This document shows, in pieces, positions 49,629 through 58,013 of a stretch of DNA of 64,000 nt; position 1 is the first letter of the stretch; every line of letters starts with the position of its first letter. The stretch is from positions 179,423 through 243,422 of the forward strand of contig JAGAMF010000009.1 of the NCBI GenBank assembly GCA_017624855.1. Reading direction: 5' to 3'. The DNA comes from Lachnospiraceae bacterium (GTDB taxonomy: Bacteria; Bacillota; Clostridia; Lachnospirales; Lachnospiraceae). The position numbers and the translations under genes were made by a program. A model generated the notes under the pieces. The model worked only from the letters and a program-made list of their open reading frames with translations, was not told where the DNA came from and searched no databases.

Positions 49629-50741
49629 ATGCTTAAAAAATACCGTATAAAAGATTATGATTTTAAATTGGTATTTATGCTGATTGCTTTAAGTGTTATT
49701 GGAATTTTAGCGGTCGGCAGCGCCGAAAAAGAACTTCAGCAAAAACAACTTATGGGGTTTTTGCTGGGGCTTTTTCTGATGGTTGTGATTTCTCTTTTTG
49801 ATTATGGAGTATTTTTACGATATTGGTGGATTATTTATGCCGTTAACGCCATATTGCTGGTTTTGGTGCTTTTTATAGGTGTAGAAGTAAACAATGCCCG
49901 CAGATGGTTAGACTTCGGTATTCAGTTTCAACCATCCGAATTGGCAAAAATTCTATTGATTCTATTCTATGCAAAGTTTATAATGAAGTATGAGGAAAAG
50001 ATAAACGATATTAAGGTTTTGTTCTTTGCTGTTGTATTGGTGGCGCCGATTTTGTATCTTATATTGGATCAGCCGGATTTGTCCACAACCATTATGGTTT
50101 TTATCGTTTTTTGTGTTATGTTTTTTGTGGGTGGAATATCCTACAAGTATGTTTTTGGAATTCTTGGAGTGGCAATTCCGGTATTTGTAATTCTTTTTAT
50201 GCAGATTTTACAGCCGGATCAGCAAATTATCGAGAATTATCAGCGTAATCGTATTATGGCATGGCTTCATCCCGAGGATTATGCTACGACGGAAGCATAT
50301 CAGCAGTTAAATTCCATTATGGCAATCGGTTCCGGCCAGTTAACCGGAAAAGGATTAAACAATAATGTAGTAAATTCCGTTAAAAACAGTAATTTTATTT
50401 CTGAGCCGCAAACTGACTTTATTTTTACGATTATTGGTGAAGAATTGGGATTTATAGGCGGATGTCTTGTTATATTATTGGTGATTGGTATTGCGTTTGA
50501 GTGTGTTGTTATAGCATATAAAGCCAAGGATATGGCTGGCAAGGTAATAGCGGCCGGTATGGGTGCGTTAATCGGCTTTCAGGGCATTTTGAATATCAGT
50601 GTTGCAACGGGATTAATGCCTAACACAGGTATTCCGCTTCCGTTTGTAAGTGCGGGTTTGACATCAATGGTTGCATTGTATATTGGTATGGGGTTTGTAT
50701 TAAATGTACGTTTGCAGGCTGTACGAAAATATAATAATTAA
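49629..50741 (+). CDS. rodA: RodA-type SEDS glycan polymerase
   Basis: Peptidoglycan glycosyltransferase of the elongasome, partner of the PBP2 encoded 2 kb upstream. The 370 residues give about ten helices. SEDS motifs: NNARRWLDFGIQFQPSELAKI, DQPDLSTTIM (catalytic Asp), and FIFTIIGEELGFIGG...TGLMPNTGIPLPFVSAGLTSM. RodA rather than FtsW is chosen because of the mre/PBP2/min context and sequence RRWLDFG.IQFQPSE. Confidence 0.93.
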   Translation: MLKKYRIKDYDFKLVFMLIALSVIGILAVGSAEKELQQKQLMGFLLGLFLMVVISLFDYGVFLRYWWIIYAVNAILLVLVLFIGVEVNNARRWLDFGIQFQPSELAKILLILFYAKFIMKYEEKINDIKVLFFAVVLVAPILYLILDQPDLSTTIMVFIVFCVMFFVGGISYKYVFGILGVAIPVFVILFMQILQPDQQIIENYQRNRIMAWLHPEDYATTEAYQQLNSIMAIGSGQLTGKGLNNNVVNSVKNSNFISEPQTDFIFTIIGEELGFIGGCLVILLVIGIAFECVVIAYKAKDMAGKVIAAGMGALIGFQGILNISVATGLMPNTGIPLPFVSAGLTSMVALYIGMGFVLNVRLQAVRKYNN

Positions 50742-50770
50742 TGGGGTATGTATAGAGAAGGGAGAAAAAT

Positions 50771-51166
50771 ATGAATATTGCTTTAATTGCGCATGATGCG
50801 AAAAAGAAATTAATGCAAAATTTTTGTATTGCATATAGAGGCATTTTATGCAAACATGAATTATTTGCTACCGGAACCACCGGAAGACTGGTGGAAGAGG
50901 TAACCAATTTAACAATTCATAAGTTTCTTGCGGGACATCTCGGTGGGGAGAAACAGATTGGTGCTCAGATTGAACATAATCAGATTGACTTGGTTATTTT
51001 CTTGCGTGACCCTTTGAATCCCAAGTCTCATGAGCCGGATGTTAACAATGTTGTAAAATTGTGCGATATGCATAATATTCCTTTGGCAACCAATCTTGCA
51101 ACAGCAGAACTACTGATAAAGTCTTTGGATAGAGGAGATTTAGAGTGGCGTGAAATGTATAAATAA
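50771..51166 (+). CDS. mgsA: Methylglyoxal synthase
   Basis: Converts dihydroxyacetone phosphate to methylglyoxal and phosphate, a glycolytic bypass. At 131 residues the family length and motifs are present: IALIAHDAKK, TGTTGRL, FLRDPLNPKSHEPDVNNV and IPLATNLATAELLIKSL. The GGD motif, whose Asp (E. coli Asp71) is a catalytic residue, reads GGEKQIGA here, so Glu60 replaces Asp. Activity may be retained or altered. The gene sits between rodA and a carboxypeptidase and overlaps the latter by 17 bases. Confidence 0.9.
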   Translation: MNIALIAHDAKKKLMQNFCIAYRGILCKHELFATGTTGRLVEEVTNLTIHKFLAGHLGGEKQIGAQIEHNQIDLVIFLRDPLNPKSHEPDVNNVVKLCDMHNIPLATNLATAELLIKSLDRGDLEWREMYK

Positions 51167-52142
51167 GATTAGAAAGTATGTTGCGGTTCTTTTGATTATA
51201 GGTTGCTTAATGCCTATAGTTGGGTGTGGTTCGGAAAGCTACGATATGGCTTATTCGCGACAAATGCCTTCTTCGGCTTATATGGTAACCAACAGTTCTT
51301 TTGAAACCGATACGCTTCCTGCTTTTTCTGCCGATTTGTGTGTGGACAGTCGCGAACAGATTGCTATGCAGGGCGTAAAATTGGAATATTCCTATGCTTC
51401 GGGACTCTTTGATTTGAATAACAAGGAAATTCTATATGCAGAGAATATTTATGAACAATTGTCACCTGCAAGCATTACGAAAATTATGACTGCGTTGGTG
51501 GCACTCAAATACGGCAATCTTCAGGATGAAATTGTTGTAACCGAGAATTGCAAAATTACGGAACCCGGAGCTACTATGTTTGGTTTTAAGCCGGGAGATG
51601 TTATTACATTGGATCAGGCATTAAATGTGCTTTTGATTAATTCCGCAAATGATGCTGGTTTGATTATTGCAGAGCATATCGGAGGAACCGTTGAGAACTT
51701 CTGTGCAATGATGAATGCGGAAGCGCAGGCGTTGGGTGCCACAAATACAAATTTCTGCAATCCCCATGGATTGACGGAAGAGGAGCATTATTCTACCGTT
51801 TATGATTTGTATTTGATATTTAACGAAGTAATTCAGTATGAGCGTTTTCGTGAAATTATACAGTTGACTTCTTATACTTCTGTATATAGGGATGCTAACG
51901 GCAACCAGAAAACAATCGAAGTAAAAAGTACCAATCAGTATTTTCAGGGTAATGCGGAAGTGCCTGAAAACATTACGGTTTTAGGCGGAAAAACCGGAAC
52001 AACCAATGCGGCCGGAAATTGCCTGATTTTGTATGTAAAAGACAGCGCGGGGAACCCTTTTATCTCGGTAATTCTTCGTGCCGATCAGCGACAAAATCTA
52101 TATATAGATATGAGTCGTTTGCTGGAAGCTGCCGGAAAATAA
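51150..52142 (+). CDS. D-alanyl-D-alanine carboxypeptidase (S11 family)
   Basis: Trims the terminal D-Ala of peptidoglycan pentapeptides. The 330 residues start at a GTG that overlaps mgsA. A hydrophobic segment and lipobox (LMPIVGC) suggest a lipoprotein. Catalytic motifs: SITK (Ser108, Lys111), SAN (INSANDAG) and KTGTT. Length is a little short of typical DacF (about 380), lacking most of the C-terminal beta domain. A promoter-bearing gap of 150 bases follows. Confidence 0.9.
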   Translation: MKCINKIRKYVAVLLIIGCLMPIVGCGSESYDMAYSRQMPSSAYMVTNSSFETDTLPAFSADLCVDSREQIAMQGVKLEYSYASGLFDLNNKEILYAENIYEQLSPASITKIMTALVALKYGNLQDEIVVTENCKITEPGATMFGFKPGDVITLDQALNVLLINSANDAGLIIAEHIGGTVENFCAMMNAEAQALGATNTNFCNPHGLTEEEHYSTVYDLYLIFNEVIQYERFREIIQLTSYTSVYRDANGNQKTIEVKSTNQYFQGNAEVPENITVLGGKTGTTNAAGNCLILYVKDSAGNPFISVILRADQRQNLYIDMSRLLEAAGK

Positions 52143-52179
52143 ATATACAATATTTTCACTAATATTAGAGATAAAAAGG

Positions 52180-52208
52180 TTGTCTTTTTTGGGCATATCG
52201 ACTATAAT
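52180..52208 (+). promoter_or_regulatory. Predicted sigma-A promoter for the P-loop gene
   Basis: TTGTCT (52180-52185), 17-base spacer, perfect TATAAT (52203-52208), 91 bases before the gene start. The gene thus forms its own transcription unit, closed by the terminator at 52761. Confidence 0.65.
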
Positions 52209-52298
52209 TAAGAGGAGCGGAAAAGTATCATAATTTTTTCGTAAAATCGTTTTATACATAATAAAATGAAAAATAATACTATGGGGGTGTATGTCATT

Positions 52299-52718
52299 AT
52301 GGTTCGTATGATTATTGGCGATAATGGTAAGGGAAAGTCTAAGGTTTTACTTGAGAAGGTAAACACTGACGTGAAGGAGATTTTAGGTAATGTAGTGTTC
52401 CTTGATTCTTCCACAAAACACATGTATGAATTGAATAATAAGATTCGTCTGATTAATGTATCAGAGTATCTTGTGTCTAACAGCGATGTTTTTGTAGGTT
52501 TCCTGTTAGGTATTATTTCACAGGATCATGATTTACAGCAGATGTATTTTGATAATTTCCTGGAGTTGGCTAATATTACAGTTGATGATTTGGAAAAGGT
52601 TGTTTCCGGCCTTGAAGTAATCAGTGATAAGTTCAATGTTGATATGTTCCTTTCTGTTTCAACATCCAAGGGTGCTATTCCTGAGGCTTTAAAAGACAGA
52701 GTTATGGTTGAATTATAA
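52299..52718 (+). CDS. Small P-loop protein, unknown function
   Basis: A 139-residue protein. The ATG at 52299 follows GGGGGTG and gives MVRMIIGDNGKGKSKVLLEK, where GDNGKGKS is a Walker A-like loop right at the N-terminus. No convincing Walker B follows, though GNVVFLDSSTK is a candidate beta strand. The rest is helical (LQQMYFDNFLELANITVDDLEKVVSGLEVISDKF). It has its own good promoter and terminator, so it is probably well expressed. I cannot name a function; sometimes such proteins are annotated PilT-like, which the sequence does not support. Confidence 0.8.
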   Translation: MVRMIIGDNGKGKSKVLLEKVNTDVKEILGNVVFLDSSTKHMYELNNKIRLINVSEYLVSNSDVFVGFLLGIISQDHDLQQMYFDNFLELANITVDDLEKVVSGLEVISDKFNVDMFLSVSTSKGAIPEALKDRVMVEL

Positions 52719-52760
52719 ATCGAGTTTGATTAGCAATTCTTTATTGAACATGTAACAATG

Positions 52761-52788
52761 AAAGCCTCGGGGCTCCGGGGCTTTTTAT
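52761..52788 (+). terminator. Strong intrinsic terminator
   Basis: AAAGCCTCGG/CCGGGGCTTT stem (one G-U) with GGCT loop and TTTTTATTT tail. Confidence 0.9.
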
Positions 52789-52823
52789 TTTATGAATTGA
52801 CATTAGTTTGAAAGGCAGAAATT

Positions 52824-54224
52824 ATGGCTTCAAGAACGAATAATAACAAAATTGTAAGGTATCGCAGGCCTTTTAATTTGAATATAGGTATGGTCATTTT
52901 TGCAGTAATGGCGATCTATATTCTTATTTGCGTTGTCATATATATTCGTTCCAATCCTATTGTGGGATATGAAGTAAAAGTTGGTTCCCTTTCCGTAAAT
53001 AATATATATACGGGTATTGCGCTTCGGTCAGAAGAAATTGTAAAAACCCAAGAAGCGGGATATGTTAATTATTATGCAAGAGAGAGTGAAAAAGTTGCCT
53101 GTGGGGACTTGGTATATACGGTTGACGGCAGCGGTAAACTGGCTGAATTAATGCAATCGGATACTATGGGAGAGAATAGTTTATCGGATGCGGATTTAAA
53201 CGAAGTAAAAGCAGATGTTGTAAGCTTTGTAAAAGACTTCTCTCCGGAGCGTTTTTCGGATGTTTACAGTTTTAAATATGATTTGCAGGGTACAACCCTT
53301 AAATTGTCAAATTTGAACATTTTAAACAGTCTGGATGAGCTTCAAAGCGGTGCAAACGGCTACGGTGTTAAATTATGTAATGCCCATAAAAGCGGATATA
53401 TCGTATACAGTACCGATGGATATGAAGAATTGGAACCTCACGAAGTAACTAAAGATATTTTAGAAAAAGAAGATTATGAGAAAGTCCAGTTGGTGAACAA
53501 TGAATTGGTTGCTCCCGGGGATTCGGTATATAAATTTGTTACTTCCGAAAAATGGTCTATTGTAATCGGCGTTACTCCTGAGCGTGCAAAAGAATTGGAA
53601 GAGGCAGAGTATGTTCAAGTGAAATTTTTGAAGACACAGAATGTATCCTGGGCATCCACAGAAATTTATTCGATGGGAGAAGATTATTTCTGTATTTTAG
53701 GTTTTAATAATTCCATGGTAAATCATTGTACCGAGCGTTTTATTGATATAGAAGTAATTACTAAAGAAGAAATAGGATTAAAAATTCCCAATTCCGCAAT
53801 TGCTGAACAGGAATTTTTCTTGATTCCCAAGGATTTTATGGCTGAAGAATCTGCAAACGATGGCGTATATTGTTTCCTTCGTGAAACTTATTCTGAGGAT
53901 GGTGCCATAACCACACAGAAGATTGATCTTACAATCTACAGTGAGAACGAAGAATATTATTATGTAAGTGATGATATGCTTAGAATCGGCGATAATCTTA
54001 TAGATGAAGATTCCGGCGAGAAGTTTGAAATCAGCAAAAAGGCTACTTTGGTTGGCGTTTATAATATGAATAAGGGATATGCCGATTTTAGACAGATTAC
54101 TATTCTGTATCAGAACGAAGAATATGCCATTGTAAAATCCAATACGGATTATGGTTTAAGTGCATACGATTATATCGTTTTGGATGCAAAAAGTGTCGAA
54201 GAAGACAGTCTTGTCTACGAATAA
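52824..54224 (+). CDS. HlyD-like membrane-anchored protein
   Basis: A 466-residue protein with one N-terminal transmembrane helix (about 23-43) and a beta-rich extracytoplasmic part. The start of that part (GSLSVNNIYTGIALRSEEIVKTQEAGYVNYYARESEKVACGDLVYTVDGSG) is the barrel-sandwich layout of membrane-fusion/HlyD proteins; the long coiled-coil hairpin is missing. Members of this group lie before yggS and sepF in many Clostridia, which hints at a cell-envelope or division role rather than drug export. No transporter genes accompany it. Confidence 0.8.
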   Translation: MASRTNNNKIVRYRRPFNLNIGMVIFAVMAIYILICVVIYIRSNPIVGYEVKVGSLSVNNIYTGIALRSEEIVKTQEAGYVNYYARESEKVACGDLVYTVDGSGKLAELMQSDTMGENSLSDADLNEVKADVVSFVKDFSPERFSDVYSFKYDLQGTTLKLSNLNILNSLDELQSGANGYGVKLCNAHKSGYIVYSTDGYEELEPHEVTKDILEKEDYEKVQLVNNELVAPGDSVYKFVTSEKWSIVIGVTPERAKELEEAEYVQVKFLKTQNVSWASTEIYSMGEDYFCILGFNNSMVNHCTERFIDIEVITKEEIGLKIPNSAIAEQEFFLIPKDFMAEESANDGVYCFLRETYSEDGAITTQKIDLTIYSENEEYYYVSDDMLRIGDNLIDEDSGEKFEISKKATLVGVYNMNKGYADFRQITILYQNEEYAIVKSNTDYGLSAYDYIVLDAKSVEEDSLVYE

Positions 54225-54249
54225 ATGGAAGGGAGCATGTTTTTGTAAA

Positions 54250-54954
54250 ATGTGTGAGTCGACGATAAAAAATAATTATGAAAATGTGTTACAGAGGGTA
54301 AAAGACGCATGTGTGCGTTCAAACAGAGAAGTTAATGATGTAACATTGATTGCCGTAAGTAAAACAAAGCCGGTTGAAATGCTACAGGAAGTGTATGATT
54401 GCGGATGCCGTGACTTCGGTGAAAATAAAGTTCAGGAAATCATGGATAAGTATGAACAGCTTCCTTCAGATATCCGATGGCATATGATCGGTCATTTGCA
54501 GACCAACAAAGTCAAATATATTGTTGATAAAGTATACATGATACATAGTGTAGACAGTGTAAAGCTTGCTAAGGAAATCAGCAAAGAAGCCCGTAAAAAG
54601 GGCGTTGTTGTTAAGATACTCTTAGAGGTAAATGTTGCGAAAGAGGAATCAAAATTCGGAATAATGTCTGAAACAGTCAATGACTTCTATAAAGAGGTAG
54701 TTGACTTGCCCGGTCTGGAAGTGTGTGGTTTGATGACAATAGCACCATATGTTGAAGATGCCGAATTAAATCGTCAACATTTTGTGAAATTAAATCAATT
54801 AATGATTGACATAGCACAAGAAAAAACTGATAATATAAGTGTCGGTGAATTGTCTATGGGTATGACCGGAGATTATGAAGTTGCCATAGAGGAGGGCGCA
54901 ACCTTTGTAAGAGTCGGCACCGGCATTTTTGGCGAACGAAATTATAATGTTTAA
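54250..54954 (+). CDS. yggS: YggS/PLPBP pyridoxal-phosphate homeostasis protein
   Basis: A 234-residue PLP-binding barrel protein (alanine-racemase-like domain without racemase activity) that balances B6 vitamers. LIAVSKTKPVEML holds the PLP Lys (Lys38); DFGENKVQEI, WHMIGHLQTNKVK, and LSMGMTGDYEVAIEEGATFVRVGTGIFG are diagnostic. The ATG at 54250 gives the family length. The ribosome site (GGAAGGGAG) is 14 bases away, rather far. It lies upstream of sepF as in most Firmicutes. Confidence 0.93.
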   Translation: MCESTIKNNYENVLQRVKDACVRSNREVNDVTLIAVSKTKPVEMLQEVYDCGCRDFGENKVQEIMDKYEQLPSDIRWHMIGHLQTNKVKYIVDKVYMIHSVDSVKLAKEISKEARKKGVVVKILLEVNVAKEESKFGIMSETVNDFYKEVVDLPGLEVCGLMTIAPYVEDAELNRQHFVKLNQLMIDIAQEKTDNISVGELSMGMTGDYEVAIEEGATFVRVGTGIFGERNYNV

Positions 54955-54975
54955 TTTAAAATGGAGGTATTTTAC

Positions 54976-55470
54976 ATGGAAAACAATAACGGCGGAGAAT
55001 CAAAACAGAATACCAGTTGGGCAGCTAAAATTCCTGAGCTTATTTTCGGCGATCCCGATAAAAGAGGATATGAAATAATCGAAGAAAATGATGATTATGA
55101 TGAGCTTTCATACAGAGATGAGAAGCCTCGTAAGGTATTTGGTGGCAGACCGACAAGAAAGAACAATGCGAATTACAATTCAGGTGGAATGGATGTATGT
55201 GTATTCAGACCTGTTTCGGTAGAGGATACAAGAGAAATTACCGATATTTTATTAGATAAGCGTGCAGTTGTCTTGAACATGGAAGGCCTTGACTATAGTA
55301 TTGCGCAGCGTATTATTGACTTTGTATCCGGTTCATGCTATGCAATTCGCGGAAATATGCAGAAGATTTCTAATTTTATCTTTTTAATTACCCCTTCAAC
55401 TGTAACGATTTCAGGAGATTTACCTGAAATTCTCGGTGGCGGTTCCGTTGATGTGCCTGATGTGCAGTAA
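54976..55470 (+). CDS. sepF: Cell division protein SepF
   Basis: FtsZ-bundling membrane anchor of the divisome. The ATG at 54976 has GGAGG 8 bases upstream and gives 164 residues. A charged linker with many Asp/Glu precedes the SepF core (VFRPVSVEDTREITDILLDKRAVVLNMEGLDYSIAQRIIDFVSGSCYAI). A terminator follows. The N-terminal part is longer than the usual amphipathic membrane helix region. Confidence 0.94.
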   Translation: MENNNGGESKQNTSWAAKIPELIFGDPDKRGYEIIEENDDYDELSYRDEKPRKVFGGRPTRKNNANYNSGGMDVCVFRPVSVEDTREITDILLDKRAVVLNMEGLDYSIAQRIIDFVSGSCYAIRGNMQKISNFIFLITPSTVTISGDLPEILGGGSVDVPDVQ

Positions 55471-55503
55471 TTGAACGGTTATCAATATCAGAATGATTAA
55501 ATT

Positions 55504-55532
55504 ACTTCCCGCCTAAAAACGGGAAGTTTTTA
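55504..55532 (+). terminator. Intrinsic terminator after sepF
   Basis: ACTTCCCG/CGGGAAGT stem with an A-rich 8-base loop and T-run. Confidence 0.8.
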
Positions 55533-55576
55533 TCTTAAAAGATAAAATATAGTAAAAAAAGAAATGGAAATAAACC

Positions 55577-56626
55577 ATGTGTGAAACAATTTATATCGAA
55601 AAAAATAAAACAAATCGTTATGGCGTACATTTTTATAATGATTCATCGGATTGGAAGCTTTTCCTTGATATATGTGGAGTAAAAGATGACAAGCTTGCGG
55701 TTATCTATTCTTCCGAAATTGCCAATGAAGCATGGAAAGCATATGTACATAATTTTACGGCAGAGGATTCTTTGTGCTTAAACAATAAAAATGAAAATAA
55801 TGATTTGGAAGCATTCATTAAAGATAAAATTGCAGAATATACTTTTGTCGTTCTGGCGGAGCCTTTTATAATGGATCTGCTTTATGAGGTTATGACGCAG
55901 GAGTATGCTAAAATGTCATTTGTATGCGTTCCGGTTACTCCCGCAGCTCATTTTAGCGGTGTATCTGTTCGTCCTAAGTTTGATAAAACCGGCGAAATGA
56001 TTTGCAAAGAAGTATTTCCCAAAGCCGTATATGTAGATATGTCTGTGCTTAAAGATGCCACACCACTTGCATTTCAAGAGGGGGTTGCTGCGGCATTTCG
56101 TCTTGCAATAGCCAATAAGGCATCTATGTTTGAATGGATGATTTCCAATATGTACGAATTGACGGACGCCGAACCTGAGGCTATAGAGGAATTTTTACAG
56201 CGAGGATATCTTGTTCAAAAAGAAAGAATTGAAAAAGATACGGCAAAAGAGCGGGCATTACCGGTATTTGGTGCGGAATTTTTAAATGTATATAAAAATG
56301 CAATCGATGGTATTACGGAATCGGATGCGCTTGCGCTTTCGATTGTTTCACAAGCTTGTTTATCTTGGAAAAAAGACCTTCTTTCTATGGATGAATTCTA
56401 TGAAATTCGAGATATGCTTGTATTCTTTGGACTACCTATTACGGAAACAGAATTTGCTACGGAAGATTTTATGGCATATATTGATACAAAGAATCCATGG
56501 AGCGAAACGGACGAATTTGTATATATTCGTAAAGTAGGAAAAATCGTAGTGGGTGAAAAGCCTTCTGCAGAGATTTTAAAAGAAGCCTTTTCACAGATTT
56601 ATTATGATGAAGAAGCAAATGAATAA
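55577..56626 (+). CDS. Dehydroquinate-synthase-like pseudoenzyme
   Basis: A 349-residue protein with the outline of the AroB/iron-alcohol-dehydrogenase fold. VCVPVTPAAHFSGVSVRPKFDKTGEM...VFPKAVYVDMSVLKDATPLAFQEGVAAAFRLAIANKASMFEWM aligns with the AroB stretch from PTTLLAQVD to the FxWLE helix, and SQACLSWKKDLLSMDEFYEIRDMLVFFGLP with its C-terminal helices. Key residues are changed: the metal Glu of GLAEVIK is Ala (GVAAAF, 169-174), HTFGHAIE is replaced by PVFGAEFL (about 229-236), and the GGG nucleotide loop is absent. It is therefore unlikely to make dehydroquinate. Ordinary aroB is expected elsewhere. The gene lies between sepF and rluD. Confidence 0.65.
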   Translation: MCETIYIEKNKTNRYGVHFYNDSSDWKLFLDICGVKDDKLAVIYSSEIANEAWKAYVHNFTAEDSLCLNNKNENNDLEAFIKDKIAEYTFVVLAEPFIMDLLYEVMTQEYAKMSFVCVPVTPAAHFSGVSVRPKFDKTGEMICKEVFPKAVYVDMSVLKDATPLAFQEGVAAAFRLAIANKASMFEWMISNMYELTDAEPEAIEEFLQRGYLVQKERIEKDTAKERALPVFGAEFLNVYKNAIDGITESDALALSIVSQACLSWKKDLLSMDEFYEIRDMLVFFGLPITETEFATEDFMAYIDTKNPWSETDEFVYIRKVGKIVVGEKPSAEILKEAFSQIYYDEEANE

Positions 56627-56665
56627 GGTAAAATGTATTTTTAGCATTGCATTATGGAGTTGAGC

Positions 56666-57577
56666 ATGGAAAAAATGTTCTTTCAGGTTCCCCAGGAGAT
56701 GGAGGGAGAACGACTGGATGTCTTTATCAATGAGTGGATTGATACCGTATCCAGAAGTTATCTTCAAAAATTAATAAAAGATGGTCAGGTCACCATTAAC
56801 GGTAAGGTTGTGAAACCCAGTTTTGATGTAAAGACGGATGATGAAGTTGTAGTATGCCTTCCTGAGGCCGTAGAGCCTGAAATTAAGGCCGAAAACATTC
56901 CGCTTGACATTTTATACGAAGATAAGGATGTTTTGGTTGTAAATAAGCCTAAGGGAATGGTGGTTCATCCCGCAGCGGGACATTATGAGGGAACGCTTGT
57001 AAATGCATTGATGTATCATTGTAAAGATGATTTATCCGGCATTAACGGAGTAATGCGTCCGGGCATTGTGCATCGAATCGATCGTGACACTACCGGTTCC
57101 TTGATTATTTGTAAAAATGACTTTGCTCATCACTCTATTGCAGAACAGTTAAAAGAGCATTCTATTAAAAGAGTTTATAAAGCTATTATTACCGGCAATT
57201 TTCCGGAATCGGAAGGAACGATTAACGCACCCATCGGTCGTCATCCGGTGGAGCGAAAGAAAATGGCTGTTGTTCCCAACGGAAGAGAGGCAATTACACA
57301 TTATAAAATTTTACAACCTTTAAAAGGTTATGCATATGCTCAGTTTCAGCTTGAAACCGGAAGAACACATCAAATTCGTGTTCATATGGCAAGTAAGGGA
57401 CATCCTCTTTTGGGTGATACGGTTTATGGTAGCGGCAAAGATCCTTATCATACCAACGGGCAGGTTTTGCATGCTCAGACCCTGGGATTCATACATCCCA
57501 GAACAGGAGAATATATTGAAGTAAACGCTCCTTTGCCGGAATATTTTGAAAAACTATTAGTAAAGTTAGAGGTATAA
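56666..57577 (+). CDS. rluD: RluD-family 23S rRNA pseudouridine synthase
   Basis: Makes pseudouridines in the 1911/1915/1917 helix of 23S rRNA (the substrate region of RlmH). The ATG at 56666 has GGAG 6 bases upstream; 303 residues. An N-terminal S4 domain (RLDVFINEWIDTVSRSYLQKLIKDGQVTINGK) is followed by the catalytic HRIDRDTTGSLIICKN with Asp139, and by LETGRTHQIRVHMASKGHPLLGD. RluA-group specificity between RluC and RluD is not fully certain; the S4 domain and length favour RluD. Confidence 0.9.
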   Translation: MEKMFFQVPQEMEGERLDVFINEWIDTVSRSYLQKLIKDGQVTINGKVVKPSFDVKTDDEVVVCLPEAVEPEIKAENIPLDILYEDKDVLVVNKPKGMVVHPAAGHYEGTLVNALMYHCKDDLSGINGVMRPGIVHRIDRDTTGSLIICKNDFAHHSIAEQLKEHSIKRVYKAIITGNFPESEGTINAPIGRHPVERKKMAVVPNGREAITHYKILQPLKGYAYAQFQLETGRTHQIRVHMASKGHPLLGDTVYGSGKDPYHTNGQVLHAQTLGFIHPRTGEYIEVNAPLPEYFEKLLVKLEV

Positions 57578-57593
57578 AAATGGGTTTTCTTGA

Positions 57594-57872
57594 GTAAGAT
57601 GTCCCAATTATCTTGGCGAAGTTCTTTTTTGGACCGGAGTTTTTGTTTCGGGAATTAGTATTTATGCAAGTGTGTGGCAGTGGATTTCGGCTGCATTTGG
57701 CTATATTTGTATTGTTTATATTATGTTTGGCGGCGCCAGACGCTTGGAATTACGGCAAAATCGAAATTATGGAGACGATCCTGAGTATCAGGCATATGTT
57801 AAGAAGACTCCGATATTAATTCCATTAATTCCGTTGTACAGTGTTGCAAAGCATAAATGGCTTGTTGGATAA
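57594..57872 (+). pseudogene. DUF1295/isoprenylcysteine-methyltransferase-like gene remnant
   Basis: An open frame of 92 codons with no start codon: it begins after TGA (57591-57593) with VRCPNYLGEVLFWTGVFVSG and continues to YQAYVKKTPILIPLIPL and a stop at 57870-57872. CPNYLGE...W.G and the Arg/Tyr-rich ending are the C-terminal part of DUF1295/steroid-reductase-like membrane proteins. The N-terminal two thirds are missing; rluD lies 16 bases upstream. AGAGG followed by ATG at 57580 opens only a 5-codon frame. The remnant is unbroken, so loss may be recent. Confidence 0.65.
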
Positions 57873-57876
57873 TAAT

Positions 57877-57924
57877 AAAAAGTAATTTAAGTTTTCTGAT
57901 TCGATACTTTAATTACTTTTTTCT
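57877..57924. terminator. Terminator after the remnant gene
   Basis: AAAAAGTAATTTAAG pairs with CTTTAATTACTTTTTT (one mismatch) across a 15-base loop; T-run follows. It reads as terminator on either strand. Confidence 0.7.
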
Positions 57925-57946
57925 TTTATATATCTATAAAAAACAG

Positions 57947-57975
57947 TCGAAATCATAGTACTTTTATGGTATAAT
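57947..57975 (+). promoter_or_regulatory. Predicted promoter of the cytidylate-kinase-like gene
   Basis: TCGAAA (57947-57952), 17-base spacer, TATAAT (57970-57975) with TGG immediately before (extended -10), 39 bases before the start codon. Confidence 0.65.
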
Positions 57976-58013
57976 TTTAGTAGGGTTACAAAATAATAGG
58001 GGGAGATTATAAT

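Noticed and set aside
57613-57819. 68-residue frame overlapping the DUF1295 remnant
   Set aside because: It is the other frame of the recognisable DUF1295 sequence, without ribosome site.
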